Assembly: GCA_900635495.1 (NCBI GenBank)
Contig: LR134136.1
Location: 2,666,001 to 2,730,000 of the forward strand
Reading direction: 5' to 3'
Length of the DNA stretch: 64,000 nucleotides
Origin: Atlantibacter hermannii
GTDB lineage: Bacteria > Pseudomonadota > Gammaproteobacteria > Enterobacterales > Enterobacteriaceae
In this document: positions 7,809-18,009 of the stretch, in pieces
Numbering within the stretch: position 1 is the first letter of the stretch
How the letters are laid out: every line of letters begins with the position of its first letter
Notes under the pieces: model-generated
The model's database searches: none
Told to the model about the DNA's origin: nothing
What the model saw: the letters and a program-made list of their open reading frames with translations, nothing else
Program-made: the position numbers and the translations under genes

Positions 7809-7982
7809 TTAAAATGCGTGGATAGCAAACAGTAACGTGCCGCGTTGACGATTAACGATGCACTTCCTGATGGCGTGGATCCGCATATTGCGTCGCGATT
7901 GCGCTTCCAGCCAGCGCGACTTGCGCCGTTGAGTCTGACGTAACATGCGCCAGCGCCCAACTTCGGTTCTACTACGCCTCAT
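7809..7982 (-). CDS. yciY: Small basic protein YciY
   Basis: A 57-residue, very basic protein: MRRSRTEVGRWRML at the start, an Arg-rich middle, and LLFAIHAF at the end. It aligns by eye over its full length with E. coli YciY and sits at the same place between yciI and cls. Function unknown; the high Arg content suggests nucleic-acid or membrane association, which is inference. The start codon is the ATG read from 7982. Confidence 0.85.
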   Translation of the reverse strand: MRRSRTEVGRWRMLRQTQRRKSRWLEAQSRRNMRIHAIRKCIVNRQRGTLLFAIHAF

Positions 7983-8124
7983 GACACCTACTCATAATCA
8001 GAACAGAAGCGTCATTATAGTCCGTTCGCTCCATCTTCCTAGCGGTTTTCTCGCGCATTTTTATTTGATGGAACCCAAGTTGTGCGTACACTCATAAGAC
8101 AGCGAATCAAAAGGATTTTTAGTG

Positions 8125-9586
8125 ATGACGACATTTTACACCGTGATGAGTTGGCTGGTTTTTTTAGGCTATTGGCTGCTTATCGCCGGTGTGACGCTGC
8201 GTATTCTTATGAAACGCCGCGCAGTGCCTTCCGCCATGGCCTGGTTATTGATTATCTATATTCTCCCGCTGGTGGGGATTATCGCCTACCTCTCTTTCGG
8301 CGAACTCCACCTTGGCAAACGCCGGGCCGAACGCGCGCGCGCGATGTGGCCTTCTACTGCCAAATGGCTGCATGAACTTAAAGCCTGCGACCATATTTTC
8401 GCTGAAGAAAACAGTGAAGTGGCCAGCGCGCTGTTTCAGCTGTGCGAGCGGCGTCAGGGAATTGGCGGCGTAAAGGGCAATCAGCTTCAGCTGTTGACCG
8501 ATTCTGATGACGTAATGCAGGCGCTAATCCGCGATATCCAGCTGGCCCGCCATAACATCGAGATGGTGTTTTATATCTGGCAGCCAGGAGGGATGGCAGA
8601 TCAGGTTTGCCGAGTCGTTGATGGCCGCGGCGCGGCGTGGCGTCCATTGCCGTCTGATGCTCGACTCAGCGGGCAGCGTAACGTTTTTCCGCAGCCCCTG
8701 GGCGGCCATGATGCGCAATGCCGGTGTGGAAGTGGTTGAAGCATTGAAAGTGAATCTGATGCGTGTTTTTCTGCGCCGGATGGATTTACGCCAGCACCGC
8801 AAAATGGTGATGATCGATAATTACATCGCTTATACCGGCAGCATGAATCTGGTTGATCCGCGCTTCTTTAAACAGGATGCTGGCGTCGGCCAGTGGGTTG
8901 ATCTGATGGCGCGTATGGAAGGCCCGGTCGCGACCGCGATGGGCATTGTTTATTCCTGCGACTGGGAAATTGAAACCGGTAAACGCCTGCTTCCCCCACC
9001 GCCGGACCTGAATATCATGCCGTTTGAGCAAGCCAGCGGGCATACCATTCAGACTATCGCGTCCGGGCCGGGTTTCCCGGAGGATCTTATTCATCAGGCG
9101 TTGTTAACCTCGGTTTACGCCGCCCGTGAATACCTGATCATGACCACGCCCTATTTCGTGCCTTCTGACGATTTATTGCACGCCATCTGTACCGCCGCGC
9201 TGCGCGGGGTCGATGTGAGCATTATCCTGCCGCGTAAAAACGACTCCATGCTGGTCGGCTGGGCCAGTCGTGCGTTTTTCACCGAACTGCTGGCTGCAGG
9301 CGTAAAAATTTACCAGTTCGAAGGCGGCCTGCTGCATACCAAAAGCGTGCTGGTCGACGGGCAGCTAAGCCTGGTGGGTACGGTGAATCTGGATATGCGC
9401 AGCCTGTGGCTGAATTTTGAAATTACGCTGGTGATAGACGACGCCGGATTCGCGGCCGATTTAGCTGCCGTTCAGGACGATTATATTTCGCGCTCCCGCC
9501 TGCTGGATGTGCGTTTATGGGTAAAACGTCCGCTGTGGCAGCGGATTGCAGAGCGATTGTTTTACTTCTTTAGTCCATTGCTGTAA
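8125..9586 (+). CDS. clsA: Cardiolipin synthase A (frameshifted)
   Basis: Inner-membrane enzyme that condenses two phosphatidylglycerol molecules to cardiolipin and glycerol. Two N-terminal membrane segments (about residues 5-25 and 37-57) precede two phospholipase-D-type HKD motifs, QHRKMVMID and LHTKSVLVD; it ends FYFFSPLL as in E. coli. The frame breaks at 8606-8608, where GGTTTGCC replaces the expected GGTTGCC; removing one T gives the normal 486 residues. Start is the ATG at 8125 (a GTG lies directly before). Followed closely by yciU. The extra T in a homopolymer is probably a sequencing error. Confidence 0.93.
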
Positions 9587-9620
9587 AACGGGCCTCAATG
9601 AAACAATCAAGGTAGTGAAG

Positions 9621-9950
9621 ATGGAAATGGATCTGAACAATCGCCTGACAGAAGATGAAACGCTGGATCAGGCTTACGATATTTTTCTGGAGCTGGCGGC
9701 GGACAATCTCGATCCGGCAGACATTATTCTGTTTAATTTACAGTTTGAAGAGCGCGGTGGCGCAGAGCTGTTCGACCCGTCCGAAGAGTGGCAACAGCAT
9801 GTGGATTTCGATTTAAATCCTGACTTTTTCTCTGAAGTGGTGATTGGTCTGGCCGACAGCGAAGACGGCGAGATCACCGATGTGTTTGCCCGCGTGCTGT
9901 TATGTCGCGAAAAAGACCACAAGTTCTGCCATATTCTTTGGCGTGAATAA
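9621..9950 (+). CDS. yciU: DUF440 / dsDNA-mimic protein YciU
   Basis: A 109-residue strongly acidic protein of the DUF440 family, matching E. coli YciU along its length (MEMDLNNRLTEDETLDQAYD to CHILWRE). Family structure work suggests a double-stranded-DNA mimic surface; the cellular target is not settled. Start chosen at 9621 from conservation; the ORF extends further upstream into cls. Lies 34 bp after cls and probably shares its transcript. Confidence 0.93.
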   Translation: MEMDLNNRLTEDETLDQAYDIFLELAADNLDPADIILFNLQFEERGGAELFDPSEEWQQHVDFDLNPDFFSEVVIGLADSEDGEITDVFARVLLCREKDHKFCHILWRE

Positions 9951-9973
9951 TCAGCCGCGGCCCTGGCCGCGCG

Positions 9974-10822
9974 CTATTTTTGCTTATCCGGTAATACTCC
10001 CCCGCAGTTCCGGCAATATTTCGCCGTCACATCATGCCCCCGTGATTTACAGGTTGGACAGACCCGGGCTTTTCGTTGGGTACGCAGTTCATCGGTCATT
10101 TGCGACGTGAGAATGCCGGTCGGGATCGCGATGACGGAATAACCGATTAAAATCAAGAGCGACGCAACCAGCCTACCGGCTGGCGTATGCGGCGTAAAAT
10201 CGCCGTAACCGACCGTTGTCACCGTCACGACCGCCCAGTACACGGACTCACCCAGCGTCTTAAATCCGTTTTCCGGCCCTTCGATCCCGTACATCAGCGC
10301 ACCCGCTGCAACCATCACAATGCCGATAAAGCAGTAAAACAGCAGCAGTTGATGACGGGCATTAACAATGGCGACCCAGAAGCTATTCACCGAGGGCATA
10401 ATTCTTAACAGCTTCAGAATGCGCAGCACTCTGACAACGCGCATGATGCGCCAGAAATAGACGTAGTTCATGGCGATTTCGGGCCACAGCAGCAGGACAT
10501 ACAGCGGAAGCACCGTCGCCAGATCGATTACGCCCCAGAAACTAAATACATAACGTGCCGGGTTCGGCCATACCAGCAGGCGCAACAAGTATTCAAGCGT
10601 AAACGCCACGGTGAAGATGATTTCCAGCCAGACAAACAACGAGATCTCTGCGGAGGGCACCAGTAGCGAAGCGCCTTTCCCCACATTTGATTCAAGGAAA
10701 ACCACCACCACGCTCAGCAGCGCAAACAGGCCACACATCGCCTCGAAGTATCGGCCGCTGCGGGTACGCTGGTCGAATAAACGGTGATAAAGCCGCGATC
10801 GCAATTCATCCATTCCCAACAT
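9974..10822 (-). CDS. Voltage-gated-type ion channel with C-terminal zinc ribbon
   Basis: Six-transmembrane cation channel of about 282 residues. An S4-like helix carries regularly spaced Arg/Lys (RIMRVVRVLRILKLLRI), and the pore has the potassium filter TVTTVGYGD. After S6 the protein ends with two CxxC pairs (CPTCKSRGHDVTAKYCRNCGG), a zinc-ribbon-like tail. It occupies the kch position beside cls/yciU, but E. coli Kch has a large RCK domain instead, so this is a different channel. Start could be 10822 or 10813. The opp terminator lies 10 bp upstream, so expression needs read-through or a promoter overlapping that terminator. Confidence 0.85.
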   Translation of the reverse strand: MLGMDELRSRLYHRLFDQRTRSGRYFEAMCGLFALLSVVVVFLESNVGKGASLLVPSAEISLFVWLEIIFTVAFTLEYLLRLLVWPNPARYVFSFWGVIDLATVLPLYVLLLWPEIAMNYVYFWRIMRVVRVLRILKLLRIMPSVNSFWVAIVNARHQLLLFYCFIGIVMVAAGALMYGIEGPENGFKTLGESVYWAVVTVTTVGYGDFTPHTPAGRLVASLLILIGYSVIAIPTGILTSQMTDELRTQRKARVCPTCKSRGHDVTAKYCRNCGGVLPDKQK

Positions 10823-10831
10823 ACTCTCATT

Positions 10832-10856
10832 AAAAAAGACCAGCGAATTGCTGGTC
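10832..10856 (-). terminator. Terminator of the opp operon
   Basis: On the minus strand GACCAGC-AATTC-GCTGGTC followed by six T, about 75 bp after the oppF stop. Confidence 0.88.
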
Positions 10857-10931
10857 TTTATATAGTGGCACAACCTTCAACAGTGTTGTTTGATCATTAT
10901 GGCCTCAGCCCTGCTCCCGCAAACCGAACGC

Positions 10932-11936
10932 TTAAAGCGGATCGACTTTCAGACATGAAACCGCATGACGGAAACTGCCTTCGAGCATCGGACGGGTTTT
11001 CGCGCACTCGGGCCCGGCAATCGGGCAGCGGGTACGGAACACACAACCCGACGGCGGATTAATGGGCGACGGCAGCTCGCCTTCCAGCAACTGAATCTGT
11101 TTATTTTTTTCCAGATCCGGGTCGGGGATCGGCACGGCGGACATCAGCGCCTTAGTGTAAGGATGCAGCGGATTATGGTACACCTCATCGTAGGTGCCCA
11201 GCTCCACCGCATGGCCCAGATACATCACCAGAACGCGGTCGGAGATGTGTTTCACTACCGCGAGGTCGTGCGCGATAAAGATCAACGACAGCCCCATTTC
11301 GCGTTGCAGTTTCTGCAGCAGGTTCACCACCTGCGCCTGAATCGAAACATCCAGTGCAGACACCGGTTCATCGCAGATAATGAGTTTCGGCTCCAGGATC
11401 AGCGCCCGGGCAATACCGATACGCTGGCACTGACCGCCGGAAAACTCATGGGGATAACGGTTAATCAGGTTAGGCAACAGGCCCACCTTCATCATCATCG
11501 CTTTAACGCGGTCCTGCACTTCCTGGCGCGGCATTTTTGGATGATAGGTGCGCAGCGGTTCGGCAATGATATCGCCAATGTTCATACGCGGATTTAGGGA
11601 CGCCAGCGGATCCTGGAAAATCATTTGAATGTCGCTGCGGACGTCGCGCCACTCGTGAGGATTCATCCCCATCAGATCTTTACCAAGCCACGCCACGCGC
11701 CCGCTGGTCGCTTTCACCAGACCAATAATCGCCCGGGCAAAGGTGGATTTACCGCACCCGGATTCTCCTACCACACCCAGCGTCTCCCCTTCGTACAAAC
11801 GCAGGGTGACGCCGTCTACCGCTTTGAGGGTTTTCGGCGGCTGCCAGAACCACTGTTTGCCGTCTTTAATCTCGAAATGCACTTTGAGATCGGCAATTTC
11901 CAGCAGGACTTTTCTCTCCTGGGTTACAGCATTCAT
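10932..11936 (-). CDS. oppF: Oligopeptide ABC transporter ATPase OppF
   Basis: One of two cytoplasmic ATPases that drive the OppBC oligopeptide importer. The 334 residues contain Walker A GESGCGKST, the signature FSGGQCQRIGIARAL, Walker B LIICDEPVSALD, and the C-terminal oligopeptide-type extension with Cys residues (CVFRTRCPIAGPEC) typical of iron-sulfur-binding dipeptide and oligopeptide ATPases. Last gene of oppABCDF; its start overlaps the oppD stop by 4 nt, so translation is probably coupled. Confidence 0.97.
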   Translation of the reverse strand: MNAVTQERKVLLEIADLKVHFEIKDGKQWFWQPPKTLKAVDGVTLRLYEGETLGVVGESGCGKSTFARAIIGLVKATSGRVAWLGKDLMGMNPHEWRDVRSDIQMIFQDPLASLNPRMNIGDIIAEPLRTYHPKMPRQEVQDRVKAMMMKVGLLPNLINRYPHEFSGGQCQRIGIARALILEPKLIICDEPVSALDVSIQAQVVNLLQKLQREMGLSLIFIAHDLAVVKHISDRVLVMYLGHAVELGTYDEVYHNPLHPYTKALMSAVPIPDPDLEKNKQIQLLEGELPSPINPPSGCVFRTRCPIAGPECAKTRPMLEGSFRHAVSCLKVDPL

Positions 11937-12925
11937 ACCAGTTCCTCCACCGGTTTAAAGCAGGCGCGCAGACGCCCTTCGGCAAACATCTCCAGCGGCG
12001 GCGTATTGTTGCAGATTTCCATCGCATGGGGGCACCGGGGCTGGAACGGGCAGCCCTGCGGAAGACGCAGCAGGTTCGGCGGGTTACCAGGGATGGTCAT
12101 TAATGACTCCCCTTCGGCGTCCAGACGCGGCACCGCATTGATCAAGCCAATCGAATAAGGGTGCGCAGGCTGATAGAACACGTCGCGTGCGCGGCCATAC
12201 TCCATTGTCCGTCCGGCATACATCACCAGTACCTTATCGCAAATACCCGCGACCACCCCCAGATCGTGGGTGATCATGATAATTGCGGTATTGAACTCGC
12301 GCTTAAGCTCATTTAACAGCGTCATGATTTGCGCCTGCACCGTCACATCCAGCGCGGTGGTGGGTTCATCGGCGATTAACAGCTTTGGCCGACACAGCAG
12401 CGCCATGGCGATCATCACACGCTGCCGCATCCCACCCGAAAACTCATGGGGATACATGCGCATGCGCTTGCGTGATTCGGGCATTTTCACCGCATCCAGC
12501 ATACGCACGGACTCTTCAAACGCTTCCGCTTTGCCCAGGTTTTTATGCAGCATCAGCACTTCCATAAGCTGTTCGCCGACACGCATATAAGGGTTCAGGG
12601 AGGTCATCGGATCCTGGAAAATCATCGAGATTTGTTCGGCGCGCAGGCGGTTCAGTTCGCGCTCCGGTAAATTCAGGATCTCTTTCCCGTTAAAGGTTGC
12701 AGACCCGCCGATACGGCCATTGGCGGCCAGCAGGCCCATCAGGGCGAAGGCGGTTTGTGATTTCCCTGAGCCGGATTCGCCGACGATGCCCAGGGTTTCG
12801 CCTGCCCGCAGGCTGAAATTCAGATCGTTGACTGCCGTCACGTCGCCATCGGGGGTGCTGAACGTCACGCGCAAATCTTTAACGTCTAACAGCGCCTGGC
12901 CTACAGCCGATTCATTAATGCTCAT
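11933..12925 (-). CDS. oppD: Oligopeptide ABC transporter ATPase OppD
   Basis: Partner ATPase of OppF in the oligopeptide importer. Walker A GESGSGKSQ, signature FSGGMRQRVMIAMAL, Walker B LLIADEPTTALD, switch MITHDLGVVAG, and the C-terminal Cys-rich motif CPFQPRCPHAMEIC. 330 residues, slightly shorter at the N-terminus than the E. coli protein. The ATG at 12925 is preferred, with AAGGAG upstream; a TTG directly before it is an alternative start. 11 bp after oppC. Confidence 0.96.
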   Translation of the reverse strand: MSINESAVGQALLDVKDLRVTFSTPDGDVTAVNDLNFSLRAGETLGIVGESGSGKSQTAFALMGLLAANGRIGGSATFNGKEILNLPERELNRLRAEQISMIFQDPMTSLNPYMRVGEQLMEVLMLHKNLGKAEAFEESVRMLDAVKMPESRKRMRMYPHEFSGGMRQRVMIAMALLCRPKLLIADEPTTALDVTVQAQIMTLLNELKREFNTAIIMITHDLGVVAGICDKVLVMYAGRTMEYGRARDVFYQPAHPYSIGLINAVPRLDAEGESLMTIPGNPPNLLRLPQGCPFQPRCPHAMEICNNTPPLEMFAEGRLRACFKPVEELV

Positions 12926-12936
12926 CAAGGCGCTCC

Positions 12937-13845
12937 TTAGCGATCTTTCGGGTCGAGGGCGTCACGTAAGCCATCGCCGATAAAGTTAAAACAGAACAGC
13001 GTTACCACCAGAAAACCGGCGGGGAACAACAACAGCCACGGGGAAACTTCCATGGAGTTCGCCCCATCGCTCAAAAGCGCGCCCCAGCTACTTAACGGTT
13101 CCTGTGTTCCCAGGCCGAGGAAGCTCAGGAAGGATTCGAACAGGATCATGCTCGGCACCAGCAGTGAGGCGTATACCACCACCACGCCCAGTACGTTCGG
13201 CACGATATGGCGGATAACGATGCTTCCGGTGGAGACGCCGCCCACCTGCGCCGCTTCGATAAACTCTTTGCGCTTCAGGCTGAGCGTCTGGCCGCGCACG
13301 ATACGCGCCATATCCAGCCAGGACACCATGCCGATGGCGACAAAGATCAGCAGAATGTTTTGACCAAAGAAGGTCACCAGCAGGATTACGAAGAACATAA
13401 ACGGGAACGAGTTCAGGATCTCCAGCAGACGCATCATTACCGAATCGACTTTCCCGCCGAGATAGCCCGACAGCGAGCCGTACAACGTACCCAGCAGCAC
13501 CGCCACCAGCGCGGCGGCGATGCCCACCATCAGCGAGATTCGTCCGCCGATGGCAACACGCACCAGCAGGTCGCGGCCTGAGGAGTCGGTACCGAAATAG
13601 TGACCCGATTCGGTATCCGGCGCGCTCGACATCATTCCCCAGTCGGTATCAAAGTAGGAGAATTGCGACAGCATCGGCGCCAGGGTAACGAACAGCGCAA
13701 TCAACAACAGTACCACCAGGCTCGCCAGCGCGGCGCGGTTATGCATAAAGCGACGGCGTGCGTCCTGCCACAGGCTGCGGCCTTCCACATCAAGCTTCTC
13801 ACTGAAGTTTTCCAGCGCCTCGCTGTTTTTCTTACTCAACATCAT
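12937..13845 (-). CDS. oppC: Oligopeptide ABC transporter permease OppC
   Basis: Inner-membrane permease that forms the translocation path with OppB. The 302 residues show about six membrane segments and the conserved binding-protein-dependent transport motif (EAAQVGGVSTGSIVIRHIVP) that contacts the ATPases. Full length and intact. Lies 14 bp after oppB in the opp operon. Confidence 0.97.
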   Translation of the reverse strand: MMLSKKNSEALENFSEKLDVEGRSLWQDARRRFMHNRAALASLVVLLLIALFVTLAPMLSQFSYFDTDWGMMSSAPDTESGHYFGTDSSGRDLLVRVAIGGRISLMVGIAAALVAVLLGTLYGSLSGYLGGKVDSVMMRLLEILNSFPFMFFVILLVTFFGQNILLIFVAIGMVSWLDMARIVRGQTLSLKRKEFIEAAQVGGVSTGSIVIRHIVPNVLGVVVVYASLLVPSMILFESFLSFLGLGTQEPLSSWGALLSDGANSMEVSPWLLLFPAGFLVVTLFCFNFIGDGLRDALDPKDR

Positions 13846-13859
13846 GGCGTACCTCAGCG

Positions 13860-14781
13860 TTAATAACGGATTTTCGGGTCGATAACGGCATACAGCACAT
13901 CGACCACAGCATTGAACAGGATTGTCAGCGCGCCGACCAGAATCGTCAGGCTCAGCACCAGTGAGTAATCACGGTTTAATGCGCCGTTCACAAATAACTG
14001 GCCGATACCCGGCAGGCCATAGATGGTTTCAATCACCATTGAACCGGTAAATGATCCCAACAAACGCGGGCCCCATATACGAGAGTACCGGTAGTAACGC
14101 AGGTTTGAGCGCATGACGCAGCACGATGCGGCGCATCGGCAAACCTTTGGCGCGGGCGGTGCGAATGAAGTTGGAGTGTAAAACCTCAATCATCGAACCG
14201 CGGGTAATACGCGCGATACTGGCGATATACGCCAGGGACAGCGCGACCATCGGCAGGATCATAAATTTCAGCGCCCCACCGTTCCAGCCGCCGCCGGGCA
14301 GCCATTTCAGGGTAATGGCGAAAATCATCACCAGCAACGGCGCCACCACGAAGCTGGGTATGACCACGCCGGTCATGGCAAACCCCATTACCGTATAGTC
14401 CCATTTGGTGTTTTGATTCAGCGCGGCGATAACCCCTGCACTCACCCCTAAAACCACTGCCAGGATAAACGCGGCGGCACCAAGTTTCGCGGAAACTGGA
14501 AACGAGGAAGCAACCAGATCGTTAACCGAATAGTCTTTGTATTTAAAAGAAGGGCCGAAATCACCGTGCGCCAGCTGTTTCAGATAACTGAAGTACTGGG
14601 TCATGATGGGATCGTTCAGATGGTATTTTGCTTCAATATTCGCCATCACCTCAGGCGGAAGGGTGCGCTCACCGGTAAAAGGACTCCCGGGGGCGAGACG
14701 CATCATAAAAAAGGAGATAGTAATAAGAATAAATAGCGTCGGAATCGCTTCCAGACAGCGGCGTAAAATAAATTTCAACAT
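13860..14781 (-). CDS. oppB: Oligopeptide ABC transporter permease OppB (frameshifted)
   Basis: Second inner-membrane permease of the Opp importer. Membrane segments and the loop RTARAKGLPMRRIVLRHALK are as in E. coli OppB. The frame breaks at 14049-14051: ATCATTTACC is read where ATCATTACC is expected (minus strand), one T too many; removing it gives the usual 306 residues ending AVIDPKIRY. Start at 14781 (MLKFILRRC). The upstream gap holds a long hairpin that limits expression relative to oppA. Probable sequencing error, not a real pseudogene. Confidence 0.94.
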
Positions 14782-14925
14782 TGCCCGTACCTTCTGGCTT
14801 GTGCCTTTACCCTGATGGTTCATGCCGCTGAAGCATGGCGTCCTGGCAGAGCGCGCGCGCCCGCTATTTCGCCTGTTTCACGCAGTGTGAAATCATGGGT
14901 AACTCGTACTATGGAATCAGACACA

Positions 14926-14975
14926 GTGGGGCAAGGAAAACCGTTTATGAAAACAAACGTCCGTCCCTGCCCCAC
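14926..14975 (-). other. oppA-oppB intercistronic hairpin
   Basis: A 12-bp stem with one G-U pair (GTGGGGCAGGGA with TCCTTGCCCCAC on the minus strand) just after the oppA stop. Such a hairpin is known in the opp operons of enterics and explains why oppA mRNA exceeds that of oppBCDF. No T run. Confidence 0.75.
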
Positions 14976-14984
14976 GCATTGCCA

Positions 14985-16613
14985 TTAATGTTTGATAATA
15001 TACAGATCTTTCACATAGATATTATCAAGCGGGTCTTTACCGGTATAACCGCCAACCCAGGGCTTAACCAGGCGGGCATTCACGTAGTAATAAACTGGCG
15101 CGATAGCCGAATCCTTATCCAACTGCTGCTCAGCCTTGTTGTACAGCTCTGAACGCTGGGCTTCATCAGTCACTTTAATCGCTTCGCCCATGATCTTATC
15201 GAAGGCTTCGCTCTTATAGTGGGCGGTGTTGTTGGAGCTGTTAGACAGCATGGTGTTCAGGAAGGACGTCGGTTCGTTGTAATCTGCGCACCAGCCCGCA
15301 CGGGAAACGTCATAGTTACCCTGATGACGAGTATCCAGGAAGGTTTTCCACTCCTGGTTTTCCAGCTTAACGTTCACGCCGATATTTTTCTGCCAGATTG
15401 ACGACACGGCGATAGCCAGTTTTTTATGCAGATCGGAAGTGTTGTACAGCAGACTGAACGTCAGCGGCTTGTCTTTGGTATAACCCGCTTCGGCTAACAG
15501 TTTACGGGCTTCTTCATTACGCTTCTCTTGCGTCCAGCCGAACCATTCTGGTTTAGTGAATTTTGCACCGTCAGTGTAAGGCGGCGTATAGCCATAGGCA
15601 GGCAGGTCGCCCTGGTTTTTCACTTTATTAACGATGATATCGCGGTCAAGACCCAGCTTCAGCGCGGTACGCACGCGCGGATCGTTAAACGGTGCTTTTT
15701 GGTTGTTAATTTCGTAGTAATAGGTGCACAGATAAGGATCGACGTGCACTTCATTCGGGATCTCTTTCTTCAGCTTCTGGAACAGCTCAATCGGCATGTT
15801 GTTATAAGTCATGTCGATTTCACCGCTGCGATAGCGGTTCACGTCAGTAACTTCAGAAGAAATCGGCAGATAGGTAACCTGATTAATCACGGTTTTCGCG
15901 TTGTCCCAGTAATTGGTATTACGCTCCAGCACCATTTTTTCGTTGACGACCCAGCTACTGAGCTTATACGCGCCGTTCGAAACGATGTTGGCAGGTTGAG
16001 TCCATTTGTCGCCGAACTTCTCGACTACGGCTTTAGGTACTGGCGCCATTGAGGAGTGGACCAGCAGCTTGTAAAAATAGGGAACGGGCTCGCTAAGAGT
16101 AACTTCCAGCGTTTTGTCATCAATGGCTTTCACGCCCAGCTCAGTCGGGGCTTTTTTACCGGAGATGATGTCATCGATATTCGCGATATGGCCGTATTGT
16201 AAATAGCTTTCGTACGGCGAAGCGGTTTTAGGATCGGCCAGACGCTGCCAGCTGTAAACGAAATCCTGCGCGGTTACCGGGTCGCCATTTGACCATTTGG
16301 CATCTTTGCGAATATGGAAAGTCCATACTTTAAAATCTTTATTGTCCCAGGACTCTGCCACGCCCGCTTTCGGGTGACCGTCCGCGCCGGTAATCAATAA
16401 GTTTTCAAACAGATCGCGGTTAATGTTGGATTCCGGTACGCCCTCGATTTTATGAGGGTCGAGCGACTGTACTTCGGAACCGTTATTACGCACCAGAGTT
16501 TGCTTCTCTGCCAGTTGAACGCCTGCAGGAACTTCAGCAGCCATTGCGGACCCAGCGATTAGCGCGGAAAGAATACCCGCCGCGACCAGACTTCTTTTGG
16601 TGATGATGGACAT
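14985..16613 (-). CDS. oppA: Periplasmic oligopeptide-binding protein OppA
   Basis: High-abundance periplasmic receptor that binds peptides of two to five residues and delivers them to OppBCDF. The 542 residues begin with a Sec signal peptide (cleavage expected after AGSAMA, about residue 25) and show the SBP family 5 layout: SLDPHKIEG, YLCTYYYEINNQKAPF, and RAGWCADYNEPTSF near the C-terminus. Reading frame intact. First gene of oppABCDF. In relatives its mRNA leader is a target of the GcvB small RNA; the leader here lies upstream of 16613. Confidence 0.97.
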   Translation of the reverse strand: MSIITKRSLVAAGILSALIAGSAMAAEVPAGVQLAEKQTLVRNNGSEVQSLDPHKIEGVPESNINRDLFENLLITGADGHPKAGVAESWDNKDFKVWTFHIRKDAKWSNGDPVTAQDFVYSWQRLADPKTASPYESYLQYGHIANIDDIISGKKAPTELGVKAIDDKTLEVTLSEPVPYFYKLLVHSSMAPVPKAVVEKFGDKWTQPANIVSNGAYKLSSWVVNEKMVLERNTNYWDNAKTVINQVTYLPISSEVTDVNRYRSGEIDMTYNNMPIELFQKLKKEIPNEVHVDPYLCTYYYEINNQKAPFNDPRVRTALKLGLDRDIIVNKVKNQGDLPAYGYTPPYTDGAKFTKPEWFGWTQEKRNEEARKLLAEAGYTKDKPLTFSLLYNTSDLHKKLAIAVSSIWQKNIGVNVKLENQEWKTFLDTRHQGNYDVSRAGWCADYNEPTSFLNTMLSNSSNNTAHYKSEAFDKIMGEAIKVTDEAQRSELYNKAEQQLDKDSAIAPVYYYVNARLVKPWVGGYTGKDPLDNIYVKDLYIIKH

Positions 16614-17365
16614 TGTGTTGTTACTCCACTCTTTATAATAAGGGCCATTAGCGGCCTGATTTTCCCGTTGGGATTCTCTGTACAGCGCAGGAGTGGAATA
16701 GCGACTGCCAGAGCTTTTTTACTTCTTGCTGTGACCGGCTTTGTTATCTGCCGCTCTGTGGCAGCATGACGCCGGTTTTATTGCCCTCGCCCCTACTGCG
16801 AAGGCAGGTGTTCAGTATCGAAAACGTCCGCATCGTCAGCGGCAGTCAGAAATACTAAGCTGGCAAAGGTTTTGGCCGGAAAGTACCAAATGCCACCCCG
16901 CCGCGCCAATATAATTTGCAAATTTGTTAAGCATTTCTCTTTTGCTACAGGAAAATTTAGCCTTGAATTTACCCTTCTCAGCAAAAATTCCTTTTTAAAA
17001 GCCTTTAAATCAAAGAGATGGCTTCACGAGTTATGCGGTCAACGCCAGGATGAACGCAACACAGGGTCATTTGCAAAAAATTAACATTTGGCTGTTTTTT
17101 AGTAGATTTGTCTACGATAGCCACAAATTTACTAATATCATTTCAGTAATGTTGCGGCAAGCGTCAGAGATGATTGTGAGAGGAATACAGATTAATTGCA
17201 GAATAAATAAACAGAATGGAAAAATGATAATTTTAATTACTTGAAATTAAAGCGGTAAATCAGTAATTAGTTTTTATTATATTAAGGGCGCTTTTTGGCA
17301 CCCTTAAGTCTATATGCGAGAAAAATAGCACTATAATTGGGCAGGTATTTTCGAATGAAAGGGAC
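16614..17365. other. oppA upstream regulatory region
   Basis: About 750 bp with no convincing gene; short ORFs on both strands have no ribosome sites. The part from about 16880 to 17340 is markedly AT-rich, as in E. coli, where the same gap carries the oppA promoter and its control sites. ychE points the same way as oppA and lies upstream of it. Confidence 0.5.
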
Positions 17366-18009
17366 TCAGGACACTAACCCAGGAAATAATGCCTTAATTC
17401 CGGTCACGATAAACTCAATCCCAAGCGCCATTAACAGGAGCCCCATAATACGGGTAATGACGTTAATTCCCGTCTGACCCAGCAGTCTTACCAGCCAGGG
17501 CGCCAGACGAAATACGCCCCAACAGCACAACGCAAACAGCGCAATGGCGATGGAAAAGCCGATCAGATGCATAACCGAATGGAAACGCGTCCCCCAGACT
17601 ATAGTAGAACTGATGGCCCCGGCCCTGCCATTAACGGTAATGCAAGCGGCACGACGCCAATGCTTTCACGTATCGCCGTTTCCGACTTCTCCTGCTTGTT
17701 CTGTTTGTCTTCTCCCAGTTTGCCGCTGATCATCGACATCGCGATAGTCACCACCAGAATGCCGCCCGCAATACGGAACGAATCAATCGAGATTCCGAAC
17801 AGTTGCAGAATGCCATCACCGAGGAATAACGATGTCCATAAAATGATAGCGACCGAGAGGTTTGCCGTCAGGTTGGTTTTATTGCGCGCCGCGGCAGTTT
17901 GATAGCTGGTCATGCTAATAAAGACGGGAATAATGCCCACCGGGTTTACCAACGCAAACAAACCAATAAAAAATTTAAAATAGGTCGGCAAATCGAATAA
18001 CGACTGCAT
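17366..18009 (-). CDS. ychE: MarC-family membrane protein YchE (frameshifted)
   Basis: Six-segment inner-membrane protein of the MarC/UPF0056 family; no transported substrate is established. The N-terminal part (FKFFIGLFALVNPVGIIPVF) and C-terminal part (NVITRIMGLLLMALGIEF) match E. coli YchE. The frame breaks at 17617-17620: four G stand where five are expected (minus strand, in the GPGA motif). Restoring one G gives 214 residues, the E. coli size. Start at 18009, preceded by GGAG. Probable sequencing error. Confidence 0.88.

Noticed and set aside
16793..17244. Short ORFs in the oppA-ychE gap
   Set aside because: No ribosome sites, no conserved motifs, AT-rich regulatory-type sequence.
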